A stretch of DNA of 20,008 bases from a virus. The position numbers and the translations under genes were made by a program. Below the pieces are notes generated by a model. The model saw nothing but the letters and a program-made list of their open reading frames with translations, had not been told where the DNA came from and did no database searches. The stretch spans positions 1 to 20,008 of the IMG/VR virus record IMGVR_UViG_3300024346_000675. The stretch is one strand, 5' to 3'. Below are positions 19,923-20,008 of the stretch, one piece after another (positions within the stretch are counted from its first letter, which is position 1; each line of letters starts with the position of its first letter).

Positions 19923-20008
19923 ATGACTAAGTTTAGCAAAGATCGTTTTTCTGGTACAGAATATGTGAACTATTTTACACCCGAAGGTACTAACAAATTC
20001 ATAGCCCG
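19923..20008 (+). CDS. hypothetical protein (5' part, runs off the right edge)
   Basis: Starts MTKFSKDRFSGTEYVNYFTP; 28 complete codons are visible and the frame is open at the edge. AAAGGA lies 8 bases upstream of the ATG behind a consensus promoter. Too little is present to identify it. Confidence 0.6.
   Translation, partial: MTKFSKDRFSGTEYVNYFTPEGTNKFIA

Noticed and set aside
19685-19939. Minus-strand frame of 84 residues
   Set aside because: It spans two plus-strand promoter cassettes and a well-supported plus-strand gene.
1-20008. tRNA genes, CRISPR arrays, insertion sequences or an integrase
   Set aside because: No cloverleaf-like sequence, regular repeat-spacer array, transposase or recombinase was seen on reading the window.

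Overview
This 20 kb window looks like part of the genome of a large tailed phage of the T4-like/cyanophage-like myovirus type that infects a Gram-negative host. The grounds are: almost wall-to-wall short genes with ATGA and TAATG overlaps, a mostly one-directional layout, many small unrecognised proteins, a FEN/T4 RNase H-type 5' nuclease, UV endonuclease UvdE, phage-style QueD and QueE, and a minus-strand protein opening MRANEFITEA and ending in a Lys/Arg-rich C-terminal block seen in T4-like phages. Signal peptides and a lipobox point to a host with an exported envelope compartment; several features would fit a freshwater proteobacterium, but the sequence does not prove the host. I saw no tRNA, rRNA, CRISPR array, insertion sequence or integrase. 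No gene-free stretch exceeds 300 bases.

Layout. (1) 1-2072: tail of an upstream gene, then a promoter and queD, a small membrane protein, queE and two small genes. (2) 2069-4233: a GT-B glycosyltransferase and a GalE-like nucleotide-sugar epimerase, joined by ATGA overlaps to the genes before them. (3) 4223-4648: a basic protein on the minus strand, convergent with the epimerase. (4) 4667-7780: uvdE, a conserved unknown, a possible nuclease fold and a FEN-type exonuclease, with sigma70-like promoters placed inside the ends of the preceding genes. (5) 7777-11040: a tight run of eleven small unrecognised genes. (6) 11037-11546: a minus-strand unknown gene. (7) 11611-14644: a group with several predicted exported proteins (an Ala/Pro/Lys-rich secreted protein, a 55-residue signal-peptide protein and an FG-GAP lipoprotein), a chain of very short genes and a clear intrinsic terminator. 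(8) 14641-19638: one operon with a possible AP2-like protein, a 1288-residue protein combining GIY-YIG nuclease-like, SF2 helicase-like and adenine methyltransferase domains, and a short methyltransferase-like protein. (9) 19642-20008: two small genes, each behind its own copy of the same promoter cassette; the last runs off the edge.

How it works together. Regions 1 and 2 suggest 7-deazaguanine chemistry (QueD and QueE make the precursor of preQ0) with sugar transfer nearby, which in phages is most often linked to DNA hypermodification or host-surface change. Region 4 is DNA repair and primer or flap removal. Region 8 is the most striking: an all-in-one restriction-modification-like enzyme on a phage, coupled to a second methyltransferase-like protein that lacks the catalytic NPPY motif. 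Transcription appears to use strong host-type promoters (TTGACA, 17 bp, TATAAT-like). At least five of these share an extended TTGACAATAAAT core, and several are embedded in the stop codon or tail of the gene before.
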